From the NCBI GenBank assembly GCA_965218775.1, contig CBDCLS010000006.1, forward strand, positions 558,001-622,000: a DNA stretch of 64,000 bases, written 5' to 3'. This DNA comes from CAUZIZ01 sp965218775. GTDB lineage: Bacteria; Acidobacteriota; UBA6911; RPQK01; JAJDTT01. Position 1 is the first letter of the stretch, and every line of letters starts with the position of its first letter. The position numbers were made by a program, and so were the translations under genes. Shown piece after piece: positions 10,186 to 17,973 of the stretch. The notes under the pieces were generated by a model. That model made no database searches. It saw nothing but the letters and a program-made list of their open reading frames with translations, and was not told the DNA's origin.

Positions 10186-10208
10186 CTTACGGCTAGTATA
10201 GCCGTAAG
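10186..10208 (+). promoter_or_regulatory. Hairpin overlapping the ribosome binding site of ISKra4 orfA
   Basis: CTTACGGCTA (10186-10195) is perfectly complementary to TAGCCGTAAG (10199-10208) across a 3-base loop. The right arm runs into the AAGGAGG Shine-Dalgarno (10206-10212) of orfA, whose ATG is at 10220. Folding in mRNA would partly hide the ribosome site. Control of translation is an inference. Confidence 0.6.
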
Positions 10209-10219
10209 GAGGAAAACCC

Positions 10220-10633
10220 ATGACACAACCGCCCCCCGATTCGGTGCCCCAGGACGTGCTGGAGACGGCCCAGCAGCTACTCGACCCTCGACCCATGCGC
10301 CGGGGCTCGGTCTCCGAGCGCTACATCAAGTGTGGCAAACCGGGATGCCCTTGCGGGGAGGATCCCCAGGCCCGCCACGGCCCCTACACCAGTCTGACGC
10401 GGGCGGTGGCAGGCAAGACAGGCTCTCGCTATCTGAGTCCCAGTCAAGCGGAGAAGGCAGGCCAACAGGTGCAGGCAGCTCACAAGTTCCGCCAACGGCT
10501 GGAGGCCTATTGGCAAGCCTGCGAACGTTGGGCGGACCGAGAGTTGGAGGCCGAGCCGAGGGCCGAGGCCCTCGAAAAAAAGGGCTCCAAAAAACGCTCC
10601 AGCAAGAGGTCCGCCAAGAAGTCCAAACCCTAA
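10220..10633 (+). CDS. ISKra4 orfA (DUF6788-like small protein)
   Basis: A 137-residue upstream frame of the IS. It has the motif SERYIKCGKPGCPCGEDP (Cys cluster), then HGPY, then a long basic helix ending in KKRSSKRSAKKSKP. This resembles the small protein that precedes or is fused to the transposase in ISKra4 elements. The ATG at 10220 follows AAGGAGG. It overlaps the transposase frame, which is in the -1 register, and carries the slippery heptamer A AAA AAG at 10576-10582, so it is probably also the N-terminus of a fusion protein. Confidence 0.8.
   Translation: MTQPPPDSVPQDVLETAQQLLDPRPMRRGSVSERYIKCGKPGCPCGEDPQARHGPYTSLTRAVAGKTGSRYLSPSQAEKAGQQVQAAHKFRQRLEAYWQACERWADRELEAEPRAEALEKKGSKKRSSKRSAKKSKP
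10576..10582 (+). promoter_or_regulatory. Probable -1 ribosomal frameshift site
   Basis: In the orfA frame the codons read GAA AAA AAG, giving the heptamer A AAA AAG, one of the most slippery sequences in bacteria. A one-base backward slip continues at GGG CTC CAA in the transposase frame, which is open from there to 11925. The transposase frame has no good start of its own near this point. A second A6 run lies at 10589-10594. Confidence 0.65.
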
Positions 10634-11925
10634 TCGGCTCGGAGGCGGCCGCCAGTCTGGACTTGGAAGCGCTGGAGAGGGCGGTTCGCCAGCAGGTCTT
10701 AGAGCTGGCGGCGCGGGCCGTCGAGCACCATCTGAACCAGGACCGTTCGGACACGGCCCCGGCCCAGAACTGCCCTTGCGGCGAGCAAGCACGCTATGCG
10801 GGTCGACGCACGAAGCGGTTTCAGACGGTGCTGGGGGAGATGCGCTTGCAGCGAGCCTACTATTGCTGTCGGAACTGCGGCCACGGTTTCTGCCCCAGGG
10901 ACCAGGAGCTGGGCCTGGAGGGACAATCCTACTCTGCGGCCTTGGCCCGAATGGTCGCGATCACGGCTTCCAGTGTCAGCTTTCAAGAAGGCAGTGATCT
11001 ACTGAGCGAGTTGGCCGGGGTCTCGGTCAGTGCCAAAGAGGTGGAGCGCTGGGGGGAGGGCCTCGGCGAGGAGATCATTCGCTATGAGCAGGAGGTCGTG
11101 GAGCCGGAGGCGGAGACTCCCCTCCCCCAGACGCTGTACCTCGGAATGGACGGCACCGGTTTGCCGATGCGCCCCACCGAAGTGCAAGGGCGAGCGGGCA
11201 AACAGCCCGATGGCTCGGCCCGCACTCGCGAGAGCAAACTGTGCGCCGTCTGGAGTGCGGAAAAGCAAGACCCTGAGGGTCGACCGGTCCGCGATCCGGG
11301 CTCGGTCACCTACACGGCTGCGATTGAAAGTGCAGCCACCAAGGACACGGATGAGCAACTTTCAGACTTCGCCCAGCGGGTGGAGCGCGAGGGCCAGCGG
11401 CGCCGTTTCGGACAAGCACCACGCCAAGTGGTCCTGGGCGATGGAGCCAAGTGGATCTGGAACCTCACCGAGGAACTGTTCCCCAAGGCCATCCAGATCG
11501 TCGATCGCTACCATGCGCTGGAGCGGCTACACCAAGTGTCCAAGCATCTGTCCCTGGACGAGGACGCTCGCCAAGCCTGGGTGCAACGACGACGCCAGGA
11601 GCTGGAGGCCGGGCAGATCGACGCCCTCCTCACTGCGCTGGCTCCCCATACCGAGCGCCAGGACGAGATCAAACAGGCCTCCGGCTACTTTCGAGACAAT
11701 CGCCATCGCATGAACTACGCCCAATTCCGACGGCAAGGCCTGTGTACTTCCTCCGGTGTCCTGGAAGCGGGCTGCAAGAACGTTCTGGGCGCCCGCCTCA
11801 AACGGTCCGGGATGCACTGGACGGTCCGGGGTGCCAACGCCATCACGGCTCTCCGCTGCACCAGGCTCAGTGGGCGCTTTGAGGATTTTTGGGAATGGAG
11901 AGCCGATCTCAGGGTTGCAGCATAG
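10582..11925 (+). CDS. ISKra4-family transposase (frameshift product with orfA)
   Basis: About 447 residues after the frameshift, or about 568 with the orfA part. Order: basic and coiled N-terminal region, zinc-ribbon-like cysteines (CPCGEQ and CRNCGHGFCP), then a DDE core with Asp in YLGMDGTGLPM, Asp in VVLGDGAKWIWNL and Glu in SGVLEAGCKNVLGARLKRSG. The stop at 11923-11925 lies about 30 bp inside the right IS end. Upstream codons of the same frame (from 10177) overlap orfA and read as low-complexity shadow. The protein looks intact. Confidence 0.88.
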   Translation, partial: GLQKTLQQEVRQEVQTLIGSEAAASLDLEALERAVRQQVLELAARAVEHHLNQDRSDTAPAQNCPCGEQARYAGRRTKRFQTVLGEMRLQRAYYCCRNCGHGFCPRDQELGLEGQSYSAALARMVAITASSVSFQEGSDLLSELAGVSVSAKEVERWGEGLGEEIIRYEQEVVEPEAETPLPQTLYLGMDGTGLPMRPTEVQGRAGKQPDGSARTRESKLCAVWSAEKQDPEGRPVRDPGSVTYTAAIESAATKDTDEQLSDFAQRVEREGQRRRFGQAPRQVVLGDGAKWIWNLTEELFPKAIQIVDRYHALERLHQVSKHLSLDEDARQAWVQRRRQELEAGQIDALLTALAPHTERQDEIKQASGYFRDNRHRMNYAQFRRQGLCTSSGVLEAGCKNVLGARLKRSGMHWTVRGANAITALRCTRLSGRFEDFWEWRADLRVAA

Positions 11926-12379
11926 TCAGAGTGCAACTTTTTTGTCGTGCACCCGCTCCCAAGCCGCTAAATCGGCCCGGTTAGCCCGGTATCGGAGCCG
12001 GCCGCCGTTGCGCCGGACCTCGCGACTGACCGTGGAGGGGGCGCGACCCAGCCCTCTGGCAATCGAAGCGGATCGAGCCCCCGGCGACCACACCGCGGGA
12101 GATCTCCTCGCGTTCCGATAACGTCAACGCTCGTCGCGATCGTCGGCGCGGCTGCGGCCGGATGCCACCGGTTTCTTTCAGAATACCCCCAATGGAGGAA
12201 TGGCCGCGGTCAAAGAGCTGCGCGATCGAGCGCAGGGACTCGCCTTTTTGCCAGCGGTCCCACATCAAGCTCTTCTGTTCTTCCGTGTAATAGATCCTCG
12301 TTCGATACTTCATCTGCAACATCCTCCTCCCTATCGCTAGAGGTTAGAGGTGTTGTGTCGACCGATTGAATCCGCAGGC

Positions 12380-12517
12380 GAGGGTGTGTGAAAGTCCAAA
12401 ACCTCTTTGATTTAGGGGTCTCTTTACCCTTCCTACGACGGAGATCGTGGCTTGCACGCGATCCTATGAAGTCAAAATTTCAAATCCGAAATCATGAATG
12501 AATTTTCACACAGCCTC
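12380..12517 (-). mobile_element. MITE copy in inverted orientation (138 bp)
   Basis: The tips are GAGGGTGTGTGAAA (12380) and the inverted TTTTCACACAGCCTC (to 12517). The interior is the reverse complement of that in the copies at 27404 and 41880. The left R1 core lies on the far side of the IS30 insertion (9216-9232) and the right core is at 12519-12535. Confidence 0.85.
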
Positions 12518-12518
12518 G

Positions 12519-12683
12519 CCTAAAAGCGGACATTCAGATTCGCATTGATCGAGTGATTCCTGACGATATCCTAAAGCTGGACTGGAGGACGAAGTAGACG
12601 ACACTTCCCGGCAGCCAAAAAATAGGATTCCGGGCAACAACTGTTGTGTGAGCCCTGAATCTCCGTTTCAGACAGACTAGCTA
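12519..12683. repeat. R1 core plus right arm
   Basis: The inverted core is CCTAAAAGCGGACATTC (12519-12535). The ~145 bp that follow closely match 2399-2543 (ATTGATCGAGTGATTCCTG, then GTGAGCCCTGAATCTCC). The match ends at TAGCTA, where ISNCY copy 1 is inserted. Confidence 0.85.
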
Positions 12684-14384
12684 GTTCCCATCCCAAGGAC
12701 TTTAAATAGCTGAAAATGAAGGAGTAAGGTGGGGATGTGGCCTCCCTTTTTTGTCAGACCTCTTTGTTAATCTTTTGGTGCGAACAAATTGAAAACAAAG
12801 AAGTTAACTCGAAAAAGGAGGCCCAACGTTGCGCCAGAAAACGGAAGAACGACTCCCCCTTTGCCACATTTTCCCCGACCACCAAATGGCCCGGGAACTG
12901 GAAAAGATCTCCGAGATCCTGGACCACAATCCCCGGATCTCGGCCTTAGTTTTACAGGATCTATGTGACACTTCCAATCCGCAGAAAGGCGCCAGCGGAC
13001 TCAGTGCCGAGTTTGTCCTACGAGCGACCCTCGTCAAACAGCTGCACGGCTTCAGCTACGAGCAGCTGGCCTTTCACCTACTCGACTCCCAGAGCTTCCG
13101 CAGTTTTGTGCGTCACCCCCTGGGCTGGATGCCGAATAGGTCCACCCTGCAGCGCAATATCTCGAAGATCTCTGAAGCCAGCTGGAAAGAGATCAATACC
13201 GTCTTGGTGGGCTGGGCCGCTCAGAAGGGACTGGAAAAGGGCCAGCGCATCCGCCTCGATTCGACCGCCGTCGAGAGCGACATTCATCATCCGACCGACA
13301 GTGCCCTGCTCGACGATGCGGTGCGCACGGTGAGCCGGCTTCTGGGACAGCTCAAGGAGCGACAAGGCGCGCTCGAAGCCGAAGGCCAGGCGTCGACGGC
13401 GGTGGTCTTTACCAACCACAGCCGACGAGCCAAGCGGCGGGCTTTTCAGATCGCCAACGGCCGAGGAGCCAAACGCCAGCGCGCCTATCGCGATCTGTTG
13501 AAGGTCGCCCGCAAAACCTACGGCTACGGCCTCACGGCCTTGCAAGCCGATTTGCCGGCCGCCGACCTGCTGACCGTGGCGCTGCTGGTCTCCTTGGAGC
13601 ATTACCTGAAGCTGATGGCCCGGGTCATCGATCAAACGGAGCGACGCGTCCTGCGCGGCGAGACCGTGCCCGCCGCCGAGAAGGTCTTTTCGATTTTTGA
13701 AGAGCATACGGACATCATCAAAAAAGGCCAGCGCGAACCGACCTATGGGCACAAGATCTTTCTGACCGGCGGTCGCTCGTCGCTGATCTTGAACTGTGAA
13801 GTCCTGGCTGGAAACCCGGCCGATGTGGGTCAGCTCCAACCCTTGCTCGGAGCCCATCGAGAGGTCTACGGTCGCTATCCGCGTCAGATGGCGGCGGACC
13901 GGGGCTTTTACAGCCAAGCCAATTTGACCTGGGCCAAAGGGGAGGGCATCCAGGATGCCGCCTTTGATCGCAAGGGAAGTCTGCCGATCAGCGAGATGGT
14001 GCGCTCCAGCTGGCTTTACAAACAGTTGAGACGTTTTCGCGCCGGCATTGAGGGTTGTATCTCGTGGCTCAAGCGCGTCTTCGGGCTGGACCGCTGCACC
14101 TGGAAAGGCTGGGAGCACTTCCAGCAGTACGTGCAGGCTTCCGTGGTCAGCTACAACCTGCTCGTTCTGGCCCGTTTGCTTCCCTGAGACCGTTGCAGCC
14201 TCTTGGAACCCAAAACGCTCGGAGCTGCGGCCGCAGTGTCTGCAAAATCCAGCTCCGTCATCCTCCTGCTGGCGAAAAAGGGTCCACCGAGCACAAAGTG
14301 GTCTTTGCCCGCTGCCTATGGTATATTAAGTATCTTAGAATCAGCTAATTAACAAAGCTTAAAAGTCAATTCTGGGATGGGAAC
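12684..14384 (+). mobile_element. ISNCY-type insertion sequence, copy 1 (1701 bp)
   Basis: The terminal inverted repeat GTTCCCATCCCA (12684) is mirrored by TGGGATGGGAAC (to 14384). The flanking 6-bp direct repeat is TAGCTA (12678-12683, 14385-14390). One transposase gene fills the element. A divergent relative lies at 34540-36084. Confidence 0.88.
12829..14187 (+). CDS. ISNCY-family transposase
   Basis: A 452-residue transposase. The N-terminal ~130 residues are helical and DNA-binding-like (GLSAEFVLRATLVKQ, SYEQLAFHLLDS). The DDE core shows Asp in IRLDSTAVESDIHHPTDS, Asp in MAADRGFYS and a late acidic region in RRFRAGIEGCISWLKRVFG. The start is TTG at 12829, supported by AAGGAGG upstream; the relative at 34685 starts with ATG at the equivalent place (context CCAACG before both). 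It is about 55 percent identical to that protein by eye. It appears intact. Confidence 0.88.
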   Translation: MRQKTEERLPLCHIFPDHQMARELEKISEILDHNPRISALVLQDLCDTSNPQKGASGLSAEFVLRATLVKQLHGFSYEQLAFHLLDSQSFRSFVRHPLGWMPNRSTLQRNISKISEASWKEINTVLVGWAAQKGLEKGQRIRLDSTAVESDIHHPTDSALLDDAVRTVSRLLGQLKERQGALEAEGQASTAVVFTNHSRRAKRRAFQIANGRGAKRQRAYRDLLKVARKTYGYGLTALQADLPAADLLTVALLVSLEHYLKLMARVIDQTERRVLRGETVPAAEKVFSIFEEHTDIIKKGQREPTYGHKIFLTGGRSSLILNCEVLAGNPADVGQLQPLLGAHREVYGRYPRQMAADRGFYSQANLTWAKGEGIQDAAFDRKGSLPISEMVRSSWLYKQLRRFRAGIEGCISWLKRVFGLDRCTWKGWEHFQQYVQASVVSYNLLVLARLLP

Positions 14385-14390
14385 TAGCTA

Positions 14391-15231
14391 CCCAGGCTCG
14401 ACCGTTAGTAGAAGGAGACCCTCATTTGCCTTTGCCACATACTTCTTCACAACTCTTTTAGATTCAATAGGTAAGAGTATTCTAGAGTAGAGAGAATAGT
14501 TGGGGCCATTATTCCCTACCATACGGTAGGCGAATCATCGCCTGTTAGCGCCTCTTGGAGTTCTAGTGCCGAAGTGGTTGAATAATAGGAATTTGTTCCA
14601 AACGAGGATAGGAAGGGTTGGCTTCGTATTCTGCTCTGATCGGCTTCGCTCGGCCTGTGGGGAAGACGCAATCCCCTTGGGATTGACCTTTCTGGTGCTT
14701 GAAAGATAACTGGTCCCATTTCCTGTCCTGAACCGCCAGAGATTTATATTGGTGTAATTGTGCTTTCTGTCCAAGTTACTCGTTAATCGAATGTTATGAA
14801 TGTTATAGGAAAACCATCCAAAGTGAACCGGACAGCAGTCATCAGTCATCAGTGAGCAGTGAACAGTGCAGCGGCAATCAACAGAGCCGTACACGGCTGG
14901 GCGTGTCAGCAACATGTCGCCAGCTTCCGAGGAGTACGCGGACAGCAGCACAATCCTGCCCGGCTTCGGCCATCGTGGACCCGGAGCCAGGCTGAAGCCT
15001 CTGTCCGAGAAGCCCGCTGAAGCAGGTTCTGGGCATTAGATCTGCCATTGAATCGGCCCTGACTGGACCGGTCCATTACGCTTCGCGACAGGCCGCTGAA
15101 GCGGCCTTCAGGACCGGCCAGACCTCGAAGTTTCATTCATGATGATCCGGCTCGCAGCCGAGGCTGGTGGGCGAAAACCACTCCGACATATGTCGATTGA
15201 ACGTAGTCCCAGCCAAGCCCCCAGCTCCGGC
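14391..15231. other. 840-bp region without a supported gene
   Basis: AT-rich at the left, GC-rich at the right. A short tandem-like stretch CAGTCATCAGTCATCAGTGA lies near 14838. Bases 14980-15130 contain several short self-complementary words (CCGCTGAAGCGG type). Open frames here have no recognisable motifs. No RNA gene was recognised. Confidence 0.5.
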
Positions 15232-16890
15232 TTAACCCTGGAAATTCGTCTTGTGTTTGGGGGTAAGGAGGCTCACCAGGCATCCCACCGTGATGCCGAC
15301 GATCAGTGAAACCGGGAGGATCCACTGGAAGCTGAAATAGACGATCCCGGTCCACTCCGAGGGCGGGGTCCACCCGAGGGACTGGATTGTCTGGTTGAGC
15401 GAGCTCCAGGAGGACACCGAGGCCCCGGCCAGCAGTGCCGACACGGCTCCGGCTACCACTCCCCAAGCGGTGCTGAAGGGAACGAACAGCGACAGGAAGA
15501 ACAGCAGGAAAATCGGCCCGACATACAGCTGCAAGGTTCGCTGAGTCATCTCCAGGAAGTTACCGGGCACCTCCCCGATCAAGAAGGAGCAGGCGAAGAC
15601 CACGATCAGGCCGATCAGAAGCGCCAGTGACTGCGAAAGGCGGACGCGGGCCGATTCACCGAGGGGCTGATGGCGAAAGCGATCGAAGAAATCAGTCATG
15701 ACCACGGCTGTGAGCGAGTTGACTCCCGAGTCGACGCTCGACATCGCCGCGGCAAACAGGCCCGAGACCACCAACCCTGAGATCCCGATCGGCAGATGGT
15801 GCACGATGTAGTGTGGGAACAACCGATCCGCCCCCAGACCCGCAGGTAGAAGATCCGGGCGAGCCTGAAAATAGCCCAGCAGTGAGAACGCCACCAGCGC
15901 AAGAATGACGCTCACCATGGCACCGGCCACCGAGTTCATCAAGAACGACTGCCGGGCAGCCTTCACATCGACCGTTGACATGAAACGCTGCACGGCGGTT
16001 TGATCGCCACCCGCGGTGCAAAGCCACCAGAGGGTCGCACTCAGGACGGTGCCGAAAACCGTCACGCGTACATTCGGATCCAGGCTGAAGAGCGGCTGGG
16101 TGTCCCAGTCGGGATTCCACTCGGTAGGAAACCAGCCGAATCCGCCCAGTCGGACCGTGACCGTAACAACCACCAGCAACGCTCCGCCGAATAGCAGACA
16201 GAACTGCAGCAGATCCGTGATGACCACGGCCCGCAGGCCGCCGAAGGAAGCATAGGTGATCGCCACGACCCCGATCACGAGTGAGACGTAGGAAAGCTTT
16301 TCCTGCCCCAGGCTCAGCATCTGCAGCATGGCCTGAGAGCTCAGATAGATGAGCAGGGACATCCAGGTCAACCTGAGCATGATGAACATCAGCGCACCGG
16401 TCATTCGCACGCTCAGGCCTCGCGCCTGCTCCAGCAATTCGTAGGCACTGATCACCCGAAAGCGCATGTAGGCAGGGACCACAAGGTAGCCGACAATGAG
16501 GTAATAGAGGGGTATGGCGAGGGTCTGGGACAGAAGAACCGGCCCCTTACCGTAGATTTCCCCTGGCACCGAGAGAAAGGAGATGGTGCTGAACAGGGTG
16601 ACGAACATCGAGACACCGATCAGCTGCGGGTTCATCGTGCGGTTACCCACGAAGTATTCGTCGGTACTCGTCTGTCGCTTCCTGTAGTAGAAGCCCAGGG
16701 CGATCATGCCGAAGGCGTAGAGTGCGATGATGACCCCGTCGATCCAGTGAAGGCCGCTGCTCGCCAGGGAACCCTGTCCGGCATCGAGCATCTGCTCGCT
16801 GCCCCGGGCCTCGGTCAGGGTTCCCCACAGCACCGCACTCAGCAGCAACATCGGATTGCAGGGCTTCGTGAAGTGCCTGGTATCGCTCAT
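15232..16890 (-). CDS. Sodium:solute symporter (SSS family)
   Basis: A complete 552-residue inner-membrane symporter that couples Na+ entry to uptake of a sugar, sugar acid or similar solute. After a cleavable-looking hydrophobic N-terminus (MLLLSAVLWGTL) there are about 13 membrane segments. Family marks include the STDEYFVGNR loop after TM1, LFSTISFLSVPGEIYGKG, GGDQTAVQRFMS and FAAAMSSVDSGVNS, the last contributing to the Na2 site. The ATG at 16890 is the first in frame; the ribosome site is weak. No partner gene is on the same strand nearby, so the substrate is unknown, but the sialidase fragment diverging from 17033 hints at sugar metabolism. Confidence 0.92.
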   Translation of the reverse strand: MSDTRHFTKPCNPMLLLSAVLWGTLTEARGSEQMLDAGQGSLASSGLHWIDGVIIALYAFGMIALGFYYRKRQTSTDEYFVGNRTMNPQLIGVSMFVTLFSTISFLSVPGEIYGKGPVLLSQTLAIPLYYLIVGYLVVPAYMRFRVISAYELLEQARGLSVRMTGALMFIMLRLTWMSLLIYLSSQAMLQMLSLGQEKLSYVSLVIGVVAITYASFGGLRAVVITDLLQFCLLFGGALLVVVTVTVRLGGFGWFPTEWNPDWDTQPLFSLDPNVRVTVFGTVLSATLWWLCTAGGDQTAVQRFMSTVDVKAARQSFLMNSVAGAMVSVILALVAFSLLGYFQARPDLLPAGLGADRLFPHYIVHHLPIGISGLVVSGLFAAAMSSVDSGVNSLTAVVMTDFFDRFRHQPLGESARVRLSQSLALLIGLIVVFACSFLIGEVPGNFLEMTQRTLQLYVGPIFLLFFLSLFVPFSTAWGVVAGAVSALLAGASVSSWSSLNQTIQSLGWTPPSEWTGIVYFSFQWILPVSLIVGITVGCLVSLLTPKHKTNFQG

Positions 16891-17032
16891 TGGTCGTCCG
16901 ATTCAGCCTACCCGGCTCGTTCGCACTTCTCGTCGCATGGAGCAGTCGGGTAAAGGACCCTGGGTGCCGCGATGGATGGGCTAGGGCTAGGAGCCTGTAT
17001 ACTCGCCCGATTGATCGATGCAGGAGCCTCCT

Positions 17033-17480
17033 ATGATGAGATCACTGGCCCGAGCTCTGACCCTACAGATAGCATTGACACCCCTCTTTGCCAGAGTGGA
17101 TGATACCGAATCCAGATCCAGACCGGCAAGGTCGTTCAGATCACGGTGGCATGGCGTTTTCGATGAGCATGCGCTACTCCGACTGGGATGATTGGATGCA
17201 GAAGGATCAGTCAAGACCGGGCGTTCGCGACGTGATGGTCCGCACCCAGGACGGTGGCCGGACCTGGACCGATCCCACCGTGGTACACCAGCATGCCACC
17301 GACTACGCCGTCGATCCCAGGAATCCCAAGCGCATCCTCGCTCTCTCGCGGAAGCAGCGTCGGGTTCTGCCGGGAGAAGATCCACACGAGGTGGCGCGGA
17401 TCACTGGAGCCCCCGGCCCCGAGGAACCGGGTGGGACCTACCCCTACAAGGGTTCGGTACTGTTGGAATCCAAGGCGAAA
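17033..17480 (+). pseudogene. BNR-repeat sialidase-like protein, frameshifted and truncated
   Basis: ATG at 17033 or 17036 opens a signal-peptide-like stretch (MMRSLARALTLQIALTPLFA). The frame then shifts by one near 17090, and the other frame carries MVRTQDGGRTWTDPT (an Asp-box of SxDxGxxW type), DPRNPKRILALSRK and GPEEPGGTYPYKG. Homology ends where an R3 repeat begins at about 17475. What remains is the N-terminal third of an exported exo-alpha-sialidase/neuraminidase-like protein. Confidence 0.65.
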
Positions 17481-17540
17481 GCGGTCGTTCAACGGCGATC
17501 TACTCTGACGCTGTTTGTACGGTCAGATCTGGGCTATTTC
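17475..17540 (+). repeat. R3 repeat
   Basis: GCGATCTACTCTGACGCTG and the following GGTCAGATCTGGGCTATTT are shared with about 5211-5286 and, inverted, 27341-27400. It abuts the truncated sialidase. Confidence 0.8.
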
Positions 17541-17549
17541 AGTACAGCG

Positions 17550-17824
17550 CTATCGCTCCTTGACCCTCTCAAACCTCGCCCTGCTGTCCACCACCATCCT
17601 GAACCCGTTCTCGAACTCCACCAGCGCCCATGGTCCCGCGGTGACGGGCAACCAAGCCTTCCTCGCTGCATGACCCAGAAGATTCTCGCTTCGCGTGATC
17701 ACCTTCCCCCTCATCCCAGGGAAGATCAGGATCATGCCCTCTTTGTTGCGCATCACATCCCTTCGCCTCGCCAGATGATCGTGTCGCCGACTTCCAGGTC
17801 CAGGGGTTCCTTCCAGTGGTCCAT
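17550..17824 (-). pseudogene. Small conserved protein, decayed copy A
   Basis: From an ATG at 17824 (minus strand) the frame reads MDHWKEPLDLEVGDTIIWRG and stops. The next frame continues with NKEGMILIFPGMRGKVI, SENLLGHAARKAW and AGPWALVEFENGFRMVVDSR. A homologous decayed copy at 49067-49330 has the same order in another frame arrangement, and the similarity includes ~40 bp upstream of the ATG. Two independent copies show it was once a real ~95-residue protein. I do not recognise its family. Confidence 0.5.
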
Positions 17825-17909
17825 GCTGCTGATAACGTTGGAGACTGAGAATCTACGAGCCTAATTGCAGTCTTTTCCCGGACATCTCCATATACGCCAT
17901 CCTCTGAGA

Positions 17910-17938
17910 TTGCCCTTCCTGACCCAAGGCTCTAGTAT
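17910..17938 (+). promoter_or_regulatory. Conserved kinase promoter
   Basis: TTGCCC (17910-17915) and TAGTAT (17933-17938) are separated by exactly 17 bp. The same boxes and spacing recur at 36986-37014 and 52937-52909 (minus), next to kinase sequences. A leader hairpin AGACT/AGTCT just before the ribosome site GGAGA is also kept between this copy and the one at 52.9 kb. Confidence 0.6.
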
Positions 17939-17973
17939 TCGGTAGATAGACTCCCTTTAGTCTGGAGACTCCG

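Larger units (their letters stand above)
10053..11954 (+). mobile_element. ISKra4-family insertion sequence (1902 bp)
   Basis: The terminal inverted repeats are GGGTGCACGACAGGAAAGT (left) and GGGTGCACGACAAAAAAGT (right, read inward). The flanking 9-bp direct repeat GCTCCCAAG lies at 10044-10052 and 11955-11963, inside the IS30 transposase gene. The two-frame coding layout and zinc-ribbon transposase fit ISKra4. Both coding frames look intact, so this is younger than its IS30 host. Confidence 0.92.
9240..12322 (-). pseudogene. IS30-family transposase, disrupted
   Basis: The N-terminal part (12322 to 11955) begins with a helix-turn-helix region (MKYRTRIYYTEEQKSLMW). The C-terminal part (10052 to 9240) carries the DDE core: HWEGDLLIG, TWDRGKEMADH and SNENTNGLLRQYFP. 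Three lesions inactivate it. The ISKra4 insertion lies at the codons for AAWER. A frameshift near 12085 diverts the frame into FDCQRAG where SIARGLGRAPS is expected. A second frameshift near 9855 in a C4G4 run splits FIQA from GALKKELLQHL. The reconstructed protein would be a normal IS30 transposase. Confidence 0.9.
9233..12376 (-). mobile_element. IS30-family element, dead, containing a nested ISKra4
   Basis: The terminal inverted repeats are TGCGGATTCAACCGATCGAC at 9233 and its near-perfect mirror ending GATTGAATCCGCA at 12376. The flanking direct repeat is GG (9231-9232, 12377-12378), in line with the 2-3 bp duplications of IS30. Without the nested element the IS is about 1.23 kb, a normal IS30 size. 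It was inserted into the left R1 core of an R1/MITE unit. Confidence 0.9.

Noticed and set aside
13078..14118. 346-codon minus-strand frame opposite the ISNCY transposase
   Set aside because: Antisense shadow without motifs.
14838..14870. Short CAGTCATCAGT-type tandem words, considered as a CRISPR or satellite
   Set aside because: Units are ~8 bp, few and without spacers; not a CRISPR array.
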